The notes under the pieces: generated by a model
Databases searched by the model: none
Told to the model about the DNA's origin: nothing
Seen by the model: only the letters and a program-made list of their open reading frames with translations
Part shown: one piece after another, positions 16,569 to 24,957 of the stretch
Numbering within the stretch: the first letter of the stretch is position 1
Layout of the letters: every line of letters starts with the position of its first letter
Position numbers and translations under genes: made by a program
IMG/VR virus record: IMGVR_UViG_3300043449_000994
Coordinates: 1 to 43,886 of that record
DNA: 43,886 nt
Origin: a virus
Strand: one strand, 5' to 3'

Positions 16569-18404
16569 TTATTGCGTGAACCACGGACGGTCCAGATTGG
16601 CTGGATCGGTTTCGTGGATAACAGTGCCTTTCTTGATGTCGATGAGCCAGCAGCCTTGGTGCCAATGGTGGTCAAAAACAGTCGGCGCGCCCTGCTCGCG
16701 CCATTCCGCTTCGTTGAAGTAACCTTCTTTATCTGCATAGCTTGAGAGCGTCAAAGCAACAGTGTATTTATTTATCTTCTTGCCTAACTGAATGTATACC
16801 TCACAATCAACAGGGTTTTCTTCCCAAAAGGCATAGTTTTGATATTTTCCACTATCCCATCCGGCCGATAGTCGAATCTCATAAACGCCATCAATAATTT
16901 TTGCTTTACTGATAAACGAATTATCAAATTCTATTTTTGCTTCCGTTTCGCTCGCCACATAAGAACTGCTGGTTTTTGTTAACTCAGATACAGCCAATCC
17001 GCCTGCTGGACTATCAACTTCTACCCAGTCTGATCCTTCTTCACGGTCATCAGTAGTCCAGGCTCCATTTGGAAGGCCAAACCCACTATCAACGAGCTCA
17101 GCATAATAATCTGGCGTAGGCGTTACAAAAAGATCAGGCAATGTATAGCCCGGCTTGAAGTCTTTGTACATGCCTCCTTTTGGGTTGGCCTCCCATTCTG
17201 GAATCAAGACCGTGTTTACGGAATTAGTTTCTTCATTGGCAACTATTGCGTTATCAGCATAAATTGTTTCTGCTACTTCATAATCATTTGTGCTGACTTT
17301 AGCGGGAGCATACAGGTCGGTCTTTCTTTTCGTTCGATCTGCCGGATCGATTGTCAGATACGAGTGAACTTGAATAGAATTTTCTTTTTTACTGATAAAT
17401 GGGGCTGTTGTGTATGCGCCATTTTCTGACTTATGAAACAAGTTTGCGTATTCAGTATTATATACGTATTTTTCTAAACCAATTGGCATGAACCGGGCTT
17501 CATCATATATTGTCCTCGAACAATTCAACACAAAAGCACGTTCATTGCCCAAATTATTATGCGTGAGAGATATAGCATTATGTGCTGGCCACCATGATCG
17601 ACCTTTATATATGTATTTTATGTTTGAAAACGATGATTCGACTGTAGCTTTGTATGTATACTGCCCGCGTTCATATGCGTCATTTGTCTGAAAAACTTTT
17701 CCAATAGCTTGCGACGCGCTAGGCTCAAACAAAACAATGTTGGCCTTCGGCTTAACAGGTATATAGTCCTCGTTTGTGTTTTCGACTACATCAGTAACGG
17801 TATTATACCTTGTCCCTGACGTGCCGAAATATGGGTCTTCATATAAATATACTGGCCAGTTTATAGCCTCTGGCCTTGTGTATGGGGTGCGGAAAAATTC
17901 AGGCCAAAACTCTGTCGTTTCAGTTGTGGTCGATGAAAACACGAATTTATGAGGATGTGTTTCATGGTTAAACTCGGGCAAGATAACCCTTACACCAATC
18001 CATAGGTAGCCTTCATCTGTGTTGAATCGTTCACCATGAGGACGCATCAGGATTTCACGCGGGTTGACGTGTGGTGCTTCCGGCATCTCGGGTCTCGCCA
18101 CACCTTCAGTGAGCGGCATCCCGTCATCGCGCGTACCATAGTCCACAGCAGATACGGTGGGAGGCATCTGGACGGGTGACACGCCGAAAATATCGGCCAC
18201 ATGCACATCGCCCATCTTGGCCACGCGAAACTGTGTGCCATCGGATAGCTGCCCTTGCCATTGACCCGCGTCGCGCTCCTGCCCCTCCATTCGCCGGATC
18301 AGTTGCGACATGAGCGTGCGCGCTTGAGGAATACGGCCCTTGGCCTGCTCCACGTCACCCGCGAAGCGGAAGCGAATCGGTGGCCAGTAGTCGTATTCCG
18401 TCAT
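16569..18404 (-). CDS. Tail-associated virion protein of mosaic composition (611 aa)
   Basis: Starts with an ATGA overlap on the preceding gene. The N-terminal ~110 residues and the last ~40 come from GC-rich DNA like the neighbours. The middle (about 16740-17960) is markedly AT-rich; for example, 17221-17280 is 33% GC against 57% for 18181-18240. The protein is rich in aromatic and beta-type residues, without membrane segments. By position it is a tail or appendage protein. The swapped centre with constant ends suggests an exposed, host-range-type domain, which is inference. No family recognised. Confidence 0.7.
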   Translation of the reverse strand: MTEYDYWPPIRFRFAGDVEQAKGRIPQARTLMSQLIRRMEGQERDAGQWQGQLSDGTQFRVAKMGDVHVADIFGVSPVQMPPTVSAVDYGTRDDGMPLTEGVARPEMPEAPHVNPREILMRPHGERFNTDEGYLWIGVRVILPEFNHETHPHKFVFSSTTTETTEFWPEFFRTPYTRPEAINWPVYLYEDPYFGTSGTRYNTVTDVVENTNEDYIPVKPKANIVLFEPSASQAIGKVFQTNDAYERGQYTYKATVESSFSNIKYIYKGRSWWPAHNAISLTHNNLGNERAFVLNCSRTIYDEARFMPIGLEKYVYNTEYANLFHKSENGAYTTAPFISKKENSIQVHSYLTIDPADRTKRKTDLYAPAKVSTNDYEVAETIYADNAIVANEETNSVNTVLIPEWEANPKGGMYKDFKPGYTLPDLFVTPTPDYYAELVDSGFGLPNGAWTTDDREEGSDWVEVDSPAGGLAVSELTKTSSSYVASETEAKIEFDNSFISKAKIIDGVYEIRLSAGWDSGKYQNYAFWEENPVDCEVYIQLGKKINKYTVALTLSSYADKEGYFNEAEWREQGAPTVFDHHWHQGCWLIDIKKGTVIHETDPANLDRPWFTQ

Positions 18405-20191
18405 GTATGAGCGCCCGTTCTTCTGCGGGTAGTGACTTCCGGTATCAGCTCGATGCTGTCCAAGGTGAAGTCCGCGCCGTGAAGGTTCCGCAAGGTGAAA
18501 CGGTGGTAGTTGCCCGTCTGTCCTCTGGGCAGGTTGAGCTTCCGCAGTTGCAGGGTGCCCGAGTAATCGAGGTTCTGCGTGGAGGTGGTGCCGTCGTCGG
18601 TTTCCTGAACGAGCTGCATGCCCTCATCGTTCTTCAGTCCCAGATAGGCGAAGGGAATGCGCTTGAGGTACGGACTACCGAAAGTCTGCGGGCCGATATC
18701 CACCAAGGCAGAAATATCCGTCCCGTTGTCATCGTCGCCGTCTAGTACATAGATGCCGTCTTCACCCGTAGCGAGATGTCGCGTACCATCAAAGGCAAAG
18801 CTGGTGAAGTTGTACTGCTCGTACTTGGATACGGCTCCCGTCTGGAGATTGATGGCCCATGAAGAGAACGCTTCTCCTGCCGTGATGCCGTAACGCGCTT
18901 CGGTTGCTCCGTAAGCGAGCGTAAGCGACGCGAGGGCATATTCAGCCTGAGCCTGCCCGTACAGCACGCTCCAGGTATTGAGCGCGTAGGTAGACTCCTG
19001 AGTAGCGGATACCGTCTGAATCGCCGCCAGTGCGTAGCCAGCATGAGATTGGCCTTGGATGGGCGCAAAGACATGCAGAGAAAACGCCGACTCGGTGTAA
19101 CCCATGACTTGCGTGACCGGAGCCAGTGCATAGACCGAGTCCGATGATCCTGACAGCAGGATATCCGCCAGCAGTCCGTAATCACTGTTCTGAACCGCCG
19201 AGACATTGACGTAGAGCTGAACGCCATACGCCACGTTGGTTTCGGCCTGAGCGTCCACCAGTGCCGACAATCCATAATCGGCATTGGTTGTGGCTTCCAG
19301 ATGCGCCGTGACCGGCAGGAAGTAAACCGCATCCGTCTGGCCTTGGGCGGTGCCGAATGAGCCAATGACGTAATCGCTATTCGTGACACCCGCAATGGAC
19401 GCCACGCTGGACACAGCATAATCGGCATGCGCCTGGCCGGTGATAACAGCATAGGACTGAAGCGCATAACCGGATTCCGCCACCGATTGCGCGAGTCCTA
19501 TCCGCTCCAGCGCGTAATGCGTGTGGGTGACACTGGTGATTTCGGCATAAGCGCCTAGCTCATACCTACTGTCCGCCGAGGCTTCCAGTACAGTGAAGGG
19601 AGCCACGGCATAGCGGTTGTCCGTGGTCGCAGAAATCGCTTGCAGGCCTTCCAGCCCGTACGCCACGTCCGCCGAACCCGTCAGCGTCTGGATGGAGTCA
19701 AGGCCGTAATAGCTGGAATACCCACCGCCGACGTTCTGGTACGCATTCAGCGCGAACCATTCTGTGGCCGGCGCGCTGATATCCTGATAGGCATTCAGTG
19801 CAAACCATTCCGTGGCCGGTGCACTGACGTTCCGATAGGCCGACAGCGCGAAATAGCTGAAGTCCCCAGCGGTGACATTCTGGTAGGCGTCCACCGCAAA
19901 CCATTCCGTCGACGGCGCATTGACGTTGGCATAGGCGTCCAGTGCCCAAGCCGCATCGAATACGCCCTGCTTGTCCGATAGCGGCACACCAGCGGTCAAT
20001 CCCCACGATTGATTCAGCCGATAAGTATCGGTGCTGTACCCGGCAATCTGCCAGGATTGATTCAGTCGATAGGTGTCATAGACCAGCGTTTGTATTTGCC
20101 AGGATTGATTGAGTTCATAGCTGTCCGTTGAGGGCAATCCTGTGGGCAGCAGGATCGCACTGCCGCGTCTGGCGGAACGGACAATGCTCAC
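18401..20191 (-). CDS. Virion protein built of 26 sixteen-residue repeats (596 aa)
   Basis: GTG start with GGAG 6 nt upstream. Residues 25-449 are 26 tandem units of 16 residues with consensus (Y/F)xLxxxxxVxAxxxxx, for example YALQSYAVITGQAHAD and YGLSALVDAQAETNVA. Only unit 3 departs, with a 9-residue insertion. The remaining ~147 residues form a non-repetitive C-terminal domain (DGIYVLDGDDDNG, beta-rich). Alternating hydrophobic positions suggest stacked beta-strands, that is a fibrous solenoid or shaft. It ends with an ATGA overlap on the 611-aa gene. Probably a tail or appendage protein; I recall similar Tyr/Trp repeats in other phage proteins but cannot name the family. Confidence 0.75.
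   Translation of the reverse strand: MSIVRSARRGSAILLPTGLPSTDSYELNQSWQIQTLVYDTYRLNQSWQIAGYSTDTYRLNQSWGLTAGVPLSDKQGVFDAAWALDAYANVNAPSTEWFAVDAYQNVTAGDFSYFALSAYRNVSAPATEWFALNAYQDISAPATEWFALNAYQNVGGGYSSYYGLDSIQTLTGSADVAYGLEGLQAISATTDNRYAVAPFTVLEASADSRYELGAYAEITSVTHTHYALERIGLAQSVAESGYALQSYAVITGQAHADYAVSSVASIAGVTNSDYVIGSFGTAQGQTDAVYFLPVTAHLEATTNADYGLSALVDAQAETNVAYGVQLYVNVSAVQNSDYGLLADILLSGSSDSVYALAPVTQVMGYTESAFSLHVFAPIQGQSHAGYALAAIQTVSATQESTYALNTWSVLYGQAQAEYALASLTLAYGATEARYGITAGEAFSSWAINLQTGAVSKYEQYNFTSFAFDGTRHLATGEDGIYVLDGDDDNGTDISALVDIGPQTFGSPYLKRIPFAYLGLKNDEGMQLVQETDDGTTSTQNLDYSGTLQLRKLNLPRGQTGNYHRFTLRNLHGADFTLDSIELIPEVTTRRRTGAHT
18845..20119 (-). repeat. 48-bp-period coding repeats (26 units)
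   Basis: DNA encoding the 16-residue repeats; each unit is 48 bp and only the third carries an extra 27 bp. Units FALNAYQDISAPATEW and FALSAYRNVSAPATEW are nearly identical neighbours, showing recent local duplication, while others are strongly diverged. Confidence 0.85.
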
Positions 20192-20194
20192 TGA

Positions 20195-20641
20195 TTACTC
20201 CATCGCGAACAGTTTGGCCCGCACATTTACCGTCGCCGGTGCGGTACAGACGATGGCAATGCGCCCTCCTCCAGCCACGTCGAACTCATAACCCAAGGGA
20301 GCCACGTATTCGTACCCGGACTGCGGATGCACTTCCACCACGTCCAGCACGTCACCAGAAGTTGGTTCCACAGTGGCCGTGTGTTGGGCCGTCGTCTGTA
20401 GCGTTTCCGAGTGGTTCGAGACTTTCACCGGGGTCAGAGCCGACATGGTGCCCGCCGTGGTCTGCCGCATAAGGACAACCTGAACGGGTTCGGCAATGGT
20501 GGACGTTCCATCAAAGAACACACCCCAGCGATAAACCTTGATGGGGTGATTGGAGGCCGCGACCAACTGAACAACAGTTTTGGCGGTAGCAGCCGAGAGC
20601 GCGACTTCGGCGGTGATCGCCGCGAGATTGAGTCCTGCCAT
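20195..20641 (-). CDS. Beta-rich virion protein (148 aa)
   Basis: The ATG at 20641 (MAGLNLAAITAEVALS) is preferred, with GAGG 8 nt upstream; the longer ORF to 20701 would overlap the LamG gene. The protein is beta-rich (IKVYRWGVFFDGTSTIAEPVQVVLMRQ; RIAIVCTAPATVNVRAKLFAME), resembling small phage decoration or appendage proteins. It lies between a lectin-like protein and the repeat protein, so it is probably part of the same tail appendage. No catalytic motif. Confidence 0.65.
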   Translation of the reverse strand: MAGLNLAAITAEVALSAATAKTVVQLVAASNHPIKVYRWGVFFDGTSTIAEPVQVVLMRQTTAGTMSALTPVKVSNHSETLQTTAQHTATVEPTSGDVLDVVEVHPQSGYEYVAPLGYEFDVAGGGRIAIVCTAPATVNVRAKLFAME

Positions 20642-20643
20642 GA

Positions 20644-21399
20644 TTAAAGCCTCTGGTAGTGAATGCGGTTGATGGTTTTGCTGAACGGGTTGACTGTGCA
20701 TGGGCGCACAATCGCGGTCGTCGGATTAGGAAAATCGGGGAACGCCGCAGCCGGCGCAGTAAAGTTGCTGGTATACCGGGCGATGCCCTTGGTCAGCCTG
20801 AAGTCATCAATGTAGCCCGTGGCATAACGCTGAACCCCACCGTTCCGCGCCGTTCCGATGTTGGCCGTCGTTCGGGAGCCGATGGAAAAAGACTGCGTTA
20901 CCGGGGTGCCCACGGAGGTTCCGTCCAGATAGAGCCGACACTCATTGGCGGCATCCCTCACCGCAGCGATGTGATACCAAGTATTGGTCGTGATGCTGCC
21001 TGCCGGCGCATTGACAAAGGTATTGCTGCCGACACTCTCCAGAAAGAAGGCCACGGAGCCGTCCGTCTTGTAGTCAATCTGAATCCGGTTGTCGTTTGTG
21101 GTCAGGCTGCCCAGAAAGAACAGCCCGGAGTTGGCGGCCAGAGAGGTCGTGTACAGCCAGGCCTCTATCGTGAATGCACCACTGGTCACGTCACAATTCG
21201 CGGCCGTGGCACTGAGATAATCACCGTTGCCATCAAAATAGCCGGATGCAGTCCCAAACTTTTTTTGGGTGGTGCTCGTATTGGTATTGCCTGATCGGGT
21301 GATGGTATTGCCAATAACATCCGTGAACGTGGTCCCGCCGTTGCTGCCGTCCATGTGCAGCAGCAAGGACACGTTCTCAAAGTAAGGATCACCACTCAT
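20644..21399 (-). CDS. LamG/concanavalin-like lectin-domain virion protein (251 aa)
   Basis: The sequence reads as a laminin-G-type jelly roll: LLLHMDGSNGGTTFTD, FTIEAWLYTT, TNTWYHIAAVRD, CRLYLDGTSVGTPV, GYIDDFRLTKGIARYT. These are the hallmark strands of the LamG_3 family, which binds glycans. It makes up nearly the whole protein. It starts by ATGA overlap with the preceding paralogue and is followed by a small beta protein. Likely an exposed, reversible carbohydrate-binding decoration on tail or head; the exact ligand is unknown. Confidence 0.85.
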   Translation of the reverse strand: MSGDPYFENVSLLLHMDGSNGGTTFTDVIGNTITRSGNTNTSTTQKKFGTASGYFDGNGDYLSATAANCDVTSGAFTIEAWLYTTSLAANSGLFFLGSLTTNDNRIQIDYKTDGSVAFFLESVGSNTFVNAPAGSITTNTWYHIAAVRDAANECRLYLDGTSVGTPVTQSFSIGSRTTANIGTARNGGVQRYATGYIDDFRLTKGIARYTSNFTAPAAAFPDFPNPTTAIVRPCTVNPFSKTINRIHYQRL

Positions 21400-22193
21400 G
21401 AGTAGGACGCACTCACAATCAGCGTGGAAGTATCACTGGTCGTCGCGTTGCTGGTTGACGAAGGGACCACCCGTTTCTGCCAGACGGCCCTACATTCGCC
21501 GGCTGAAAGCTGACTGATGTTCAGCCCATTGGATAGGTCCGCGGCGGTGCTGAAGCTCACGGCCGGATCGGGTGCCGTGTTCTCGTCGGCTATCGTGTCG
21601 GCTACTCCGGTGGCTGACCCGTCACCGACGCCCGCCAAATCCAGGCCAATCTGAATCGCGTCATCACCCGAAGTCTGCGTGCCGATGTAGATTTTTACGT
21701 CATACAGGGCATCGGTGGCATGCGCGTTCTTGACGTAAAAGCACCGGTATTCGGTATCGCCCGCGAGTGATTCCGCACCGGTGATGTTGTCGAACAGACC
21801 ATTGGCCTTGGCCGCGACGGTGATTGTGTCCGACTGGTTGCCGCCCGGGAGACTCCCTGATGTCACGTCAATGTGCAGCCGCCCGCCCGCACTGTCCTGA
21901 AGGATGTAGCGGCCGGTGGAGCCAATATTGATGGGGCTACCTGCGCTTGCTCCATTACCCGCCCAGGTCGCCGTGGTGCCACTGGCGGTATAGGCCAGCG
22001 TACCGTTGCCTATCGCGGAATTGGGTGCGTCCAGAATGGTCACGCCCGTGACATTGGAAAGTCCCGTGGTGGTTCTTCCGACGATCCGCCCATTGGCGTG
22101 GGTGGACATTTGCCCACCCAGACTCTGAGTTGGATCGGTATTGGATGAACCGCCAGATAAGCGATATTCCAGATACGCCAAGTTGATAGCCAT
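21396..22193 (-). CDS. Virion structural protein, paralogue of the next gene upstream (265 aa)
   Basis: Beginning MAINLAYLEYRLSGGSSN, it aligns along its length with the 325-aa protein at 22197-23174: LSGGxSNxDPxxSxGG at the N-terminus, GVTIxDA, then EYRCxYxKNxHAxDxLxDxKxxI and IGLD. It lacks the ~70-residue insert present in the paralogue. Beta-rich, Ser/Thr/Gly-rich, as expected of an exposed virion protein. The start follows the preceding stop in a TAATCCATGG junction. Family otherwise not recognised. Confidence 0.7.
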   Translation of the reverse strand: MAINLAYLEYRLSGGSSNTDPTQSLGGQMSTHANGRIVGRTTTGLSNVTGVTILDAPNSAIGNGTLAYTASGTTATWAGNGASAGSPINIGSTGRYILQDSAGGRLHIDVTSGSLPGGNQSDTITVAAKANGLFDNITGAESLAGDTEYRCFYVKNAHATDALYDVKIYIGTQTSGDDAIQIGLDLAGVGDGSATGVADTIADENTAPDPAVSFSTAADLSNGLNISQLSAGECRAVWQKRVVPSSTSNATTSDTSTLIVSASYS

Positions 22194-22196
22194 GGA

Positions 22197-23174
22197 TTAG
22201 ACCTTGCAGCTAAAGCCGAGCTTGTAGTAGTTGCTGGCGGTTGCAGCCGTCACCCCAGCCGGCACGGTGCGACGAATCCACACGCCCTTATAAGCAGACG
22301 CCGCCATGTCACCAATGGTCAAAGGCGCAGCAGAAGTCGGGGTGGAGAAAGTCACGCCGGTGGGCGCAAAGGTCTCAGAAGCCACGGTGCCGCCTGCGCT
22401 GAATGCGCCGGGGTCAACGGCATCGGCTACGGAGAAGGTATTGGTATCAACCGCAGTCACGACATAGTTGCCGTCATAACCGCTCGGTGTCATGCCCGCA
22501 ACCGTGATATTGGCTCCAACCGGAATGCCGTGGGTGTTACAGGTGAAGGTACTGACGCTACCAGTCCAAGTCGCGCCGGTAATGCTCTTGGTGAGCGGAG
22601 CCGCAGAAGCACTCATGGAGCCGTCATCCAGTCCGATGGCGACAGAATCCTGACCGGGGGTGTTCTCGCTGATCCATACCTTGAAGTCGATCAGACTGTC
22701 AGAGGCATGAGTGTTCTTGAAATACTCGCAGCGGTACTCAACACTGCCCACGTTGGATTCGGCTTTCGATACGTCGTCCCACAAGGCATTCGCCAGTGCA
22801 GTGATGGCGACAGAATCGGAAACCGAAGAACCCGGCAAAGACGAAGCCACTACCGTGACGGACACATAGCCGCCATTGCTCGGGCCTTGGATGGCATAGG
22901 TGCCAGAGACAGATACATCGACTGCCGTACCGGACGTGCTGTTCGGTGGAGCCCAAGTCAGCGTCTTGGTCGTACCATTGAAAGACAGCGTGCCTGTACC
23001 CAGAGCATTACCCGCTGCATCATCAATAGTGACGCCCGTGATGAGCGACGTAGAGCGAGTCGCAGTCTGGTTCTTGATTTGCGTGCTGGAGATAACCCCG
23101 CCAAAGCTGGCTTTGGGATCGCTGTTGGATGCGCCACCGGAAAGATAACGCTTGATATCGGCTAGATTGGCCAT
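22197..23174 (-). CDS. Virion structural protein with inserted beta domain (325 aa)
   Basis: Paralogue of the adjacent 265-aa protein, with AGAGGG before the ATG. Between the IGLD block and the C-terminal VTFSTP block it carries an extra segment of about 70 residues (TWTGSVSTFTCNTHG, ITVAGMTPSGYDGNYVV, DTNTFSVADA). That segment has the look of a small beta module widespread in phage surface proteins (HGIPVGxxITVxGxTPxGYxGxYxV). Likely an exposed tail or appendage component created by duplication and domain insertion. Confidence 0.7.
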   Translation of the reverse strand: MANLADIKRYLSGGASNSDPKASFGGVISSTQIKNQTATRSTSLITGVTIDDAAGNALGTGTLSFNGTTKTLTWAPPNSTSGTAVDVSVSGTYAIQGPSNGGYVSVTVVASSLPGSSVSDSVAITALANALWDDVSKAESNVGSVEYRCEYFKNTHASDSLIDFKVWISENTPGQDSVAIGLDDGSMSASAAPLTKSITGATWTGSVSTFTCNTHGIPVGANITVAGMTPSGYDGNYVVTAVDTNTFSVADAVDPGAFSAGGTVASETFAPTGVTFSTPTSAAPLTIGDMAASAYKGVWIRRTVPAGVTAATASNYYKLGFSCKV

Positions 23175-23198
23175 GATAACCCTCTGTGGATAATAAAA

Positions 23199-24413
23199 TT
23201 AAAACGGGTTTCCTTTTCTCGCGATTTCCCGCGTTGTCCATTCGGATGAAACAAGTGGGTTTGTCGAGCACCCCCACATCGAGATCAGAGCGAATCGCTC
23301 CCCATCTATCTCTCTTACTGTCATTGTACCTTGTTCAGCTTTAGGCATAGCAACGTGTTCAGTCAAATTTTGATTTTCTCCTCCCGGTAAACCACGCATG
23401 AGCCCTTTCTGGCCTAACCATAGAACGCCGGGGTTAATCGGATCGAACGCCACCGCACCCGGTACAGCTCCGTGATACGCTAACTCTCGTCTCTGAGGCA
23501 CTTCGTTTTCATACTGTATAAAATAAGCTCTGCCTTCCGTCACAACATAAACACCGTCAGTAACGGGCAACACTGCCGTGATATTCGATTCAAAGCTCAC
23601 GCCGTTCAGACTGGTGATGTGCGGATTGAAAGGTTCAGTCACATACAGCGTGGAACCATAAGCACCGTAGATGCGCCCGCCTTGTACACACAAATGCGTA
23701 ACCGGCGGCATCGGGCCTTGATACTGGTTCTCCAGCGGTATAGATCGCGTCCCTTCTTCTATGACTACTGTAGTAGTCCATGCTGGATAATCACTTACTA
23801 GATAGAACTCAGCACCGTTGTGGCTAGTAACATAAACAGAAACATACGAAACGAAAGGTGGAGGAGAAGGGAAGTCTGACAGCATTATACCGCCTCCTTC
23901 ACTCACTTCTATGACTTCGCCCTGCCCAGTACCACTTTCAATACCGTCTGCGTCTCGCCAAGTAATAGCTACCTGATACGTTCCACCGTATAAGCCACCG
24001 GTAGGCAGAGCATCGAGACGGGGCTGTCGAGGAGGATTAGGTATTCCCCACACCTTATATCCATTATCCCAACGACCTGTATTTAACCCGTTAGCGAAGA
24101 AGATCTCATTACCTATAACCGCGTAGTAAGTCCGCGTATCTCCCCAGCTAGAATTCAGCACCGTCCCGTCAAGAGTCTTCAGAGAACCTTCAGATACATA
24201 CATAGTCACGCCGGCGTGACTAAATAAGCTATGCGGGCTCGTAGCGTTGATTAGTTTTGTGTACCCTGCACGCCGCTGAATCTTTCCGGAAGCTTTAATA
24301 TTGCAATTGATTATATTGCGAGCTGCGCCATCCTTTAAAGCAAAGACTGCCGAGCGGTTATCTAGCCCAGCAGGCCAGCCGGGAAATTTAAGAGTCGGTG
24401 GGGGTTTGGCCAC
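23199..24413 (-). CDS. Beta-rich tail protein, possible propeller (404 aa)
   Basis: GTG start, overlapping the previous gene by 26 nt. The N-terminus reads FPGWPAGLDNRSAVFALKDGAARNIINCNI, typical of podoviral proteins that begin by placing GLDN/NR residues before repeated strands. The rest is dominated by short strands with G/N turns (ITWRDADGIESG, GGRIYGAYGSTLYVTEP, GVYVVTEGRAYFIQY), consistent with a beta-propeller-like tail hub or stabiliser. No enzymatic motif. Probably part of the tail tube or its closure; the precise family is not recognised. Confidence 0.65.
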   Translation of the reverse strand: MAKPPPTLKFPGWPAGLDNRSAVFALKDGAARNIINCNIKASGKIQRRAGYTKLINATSPHSLFSHAGVTMYVSEGSLKTLDGTVLNSSWGDTRTYYAVIGNEIFFANGLNTGRWDNGYKVWGIPNPPRQPRLDALPTGGLYGGTYQVAITWRDADGIESGTGQGEVIEVSEGGGIMLSDFPSPPPFVSYVSVYVTSHNGAEFYLVSDYPAWTTTVVIEEGTRSIPLENQYQGPMPPVTHLCVQGGRIYGAYGSTLYVTEPFNPHITSLNGVSFESNITAVLPVTDGVYVVTEGRAYFIQYENEVPQRRELAYHGAVPGAVAFDPINPGVLWLGQKGLMRGLPGGENQNLTEHVAMPKAEQGTMTVREIDGERFALISMWGCSTNPLVSSEWTTREIARKGNPF

Positions 24414-24582
24414 TTAATGCTCTCTGTATAATCATCTGCTCAGCCATTTTTACCATACCCAACAGCTGGGTAGTGCTAGCAGAATTACCTTCAAATCCTA
24501 ATCCGCCATCAGAATCAATCCAGACACTGATCCAGGATTGGGCGCCTTCTTTAAAATTTTTTTCTATAGTTTCTTCAGACAT
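24388..24582 (-). CDS. Small acidic protein, unknown
   Basis: A 64-aa product from the ATG at 24582 (MSEETIEKNFKEGAQSW); a GTG at 24618 gives a longer ORF but lies inside the preceding gene. The ATG overlaps the end of the preceding frame by 8 nt, following the coupling pattern of this region. It carries WISVWIDSDGGLGFEGN and a C-terminal helix. No family recognised. Confidence 0.6.
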   Translation of the reverse strand: MSEETIEKNFKEGAQSWISVWIDSDGGLGFEGNSASTTQLLGMVKMAEQMIIQRALSGQTPTDS

Positions 24583-24700
24583 TAATGTGTTTTCTGTCGA
24601 GATTGAAAAAATTCTCACGTTCTATACAACGAGTAGCGAATGATACAGCCTTAAGCCGTTCTAATTCAATATCATCTTTGTACGTATTACAGACCCAATT
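24575..24700 (-). pseudogene. In-frame continuation of the zinc-ribbon gene beyond a TGA
   Basis: Directly after the TGA at 24701-24703 the same frame stays open for 41 codons (NWVCNTYKDDIELERLKAVSF...RKHINV) and ends at a TGA at 24575-24577 that overlaps the next gene's ATG. There is no usable start in it. The continuity of frame, the natural composition and the correct end position suggest that an ancestral ~76-residue gene was split by a nonsense change, that the stop is read through, or that there is a base error in the sequence. Confidence 0.5.
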
Positions 24701-24805
24701 TCAACGTCGTCCATCAAGTGCCTCTTCTAATCGCCACTTGCAGTCCTTGCACAGATTGGTTCCCTCGACGGGCAGCATCCATCGGTCGCATAACCGACAC
24801 TTCAC
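24701..24805 (-). CDS. Zinc-ribbon mini-protein (34 aa), possibly truncated
   Basis: GTG start overlapping the preceding stop (GTGA). The 34-residue peptide MKCRLCDRWMLPVEG... has C3xxC6 and C19xxC22, a classic zinc-ribbon or rubredoxin-like knuckle pair. It ends in a TGA after which the frame continues for 41 more codons (see 24575-24700). It is too short for standard gene callers. Function unknown. Confidence 0.5.
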   Translation of the reverse strand: MKCRLCDRWMLPVEGTNLCKDCKWRLEEALDGRR

Positions 24806-24957
24806 CCATGACAGGAACTGGAACACTCTGGCGTCCTTTCGTACATCACATGAGCGAAAAAGCGCCCGCTATTGAGTGTCATATCTGCCGCGAAAACCAC
24901 CAGTATGCCTACTGAGATGCCGAATAGGGCGATACAGGTTTTTGTGTATAGACTCAC
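24802..24957 (-). CDS. Small single-span membrane protein (51 aa)
   Basis: GTG start overlapping the preceding stop (GTGA). The N-terminal segment CIALFGISVGILVVFAADM is a clear transmembrane helix, and the short C-terminus contains two cysteines (ECSSSC). Position right after the lysis genes suggests an accessory membrane protein (holin or antiholin-like, or superinfection exclusion); this is inference. It is too short to be called by many programs, but the coupling on both sides supports it. Confidence 0.6.
   Translation of the reverse strand: MSLYTKTCIALFGISVGILVVFAADMTLNSGRFFAHVMYERTPECSSSCHG

Noticed and set aside
20659-21294. 211-aa plus-strand ORF opposite the LamG gene
   Set aside because: The minus-strand frame is a recognisable LamG domain; the plus frame is Gly/Arg-rich shadow.
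22530-23165. 211-aa plus-strand ORF opposite the 325-aa virion protein
   Set aside because: The minus-strand protein has a clear paralogue next door, so the opposite frame is incidental.
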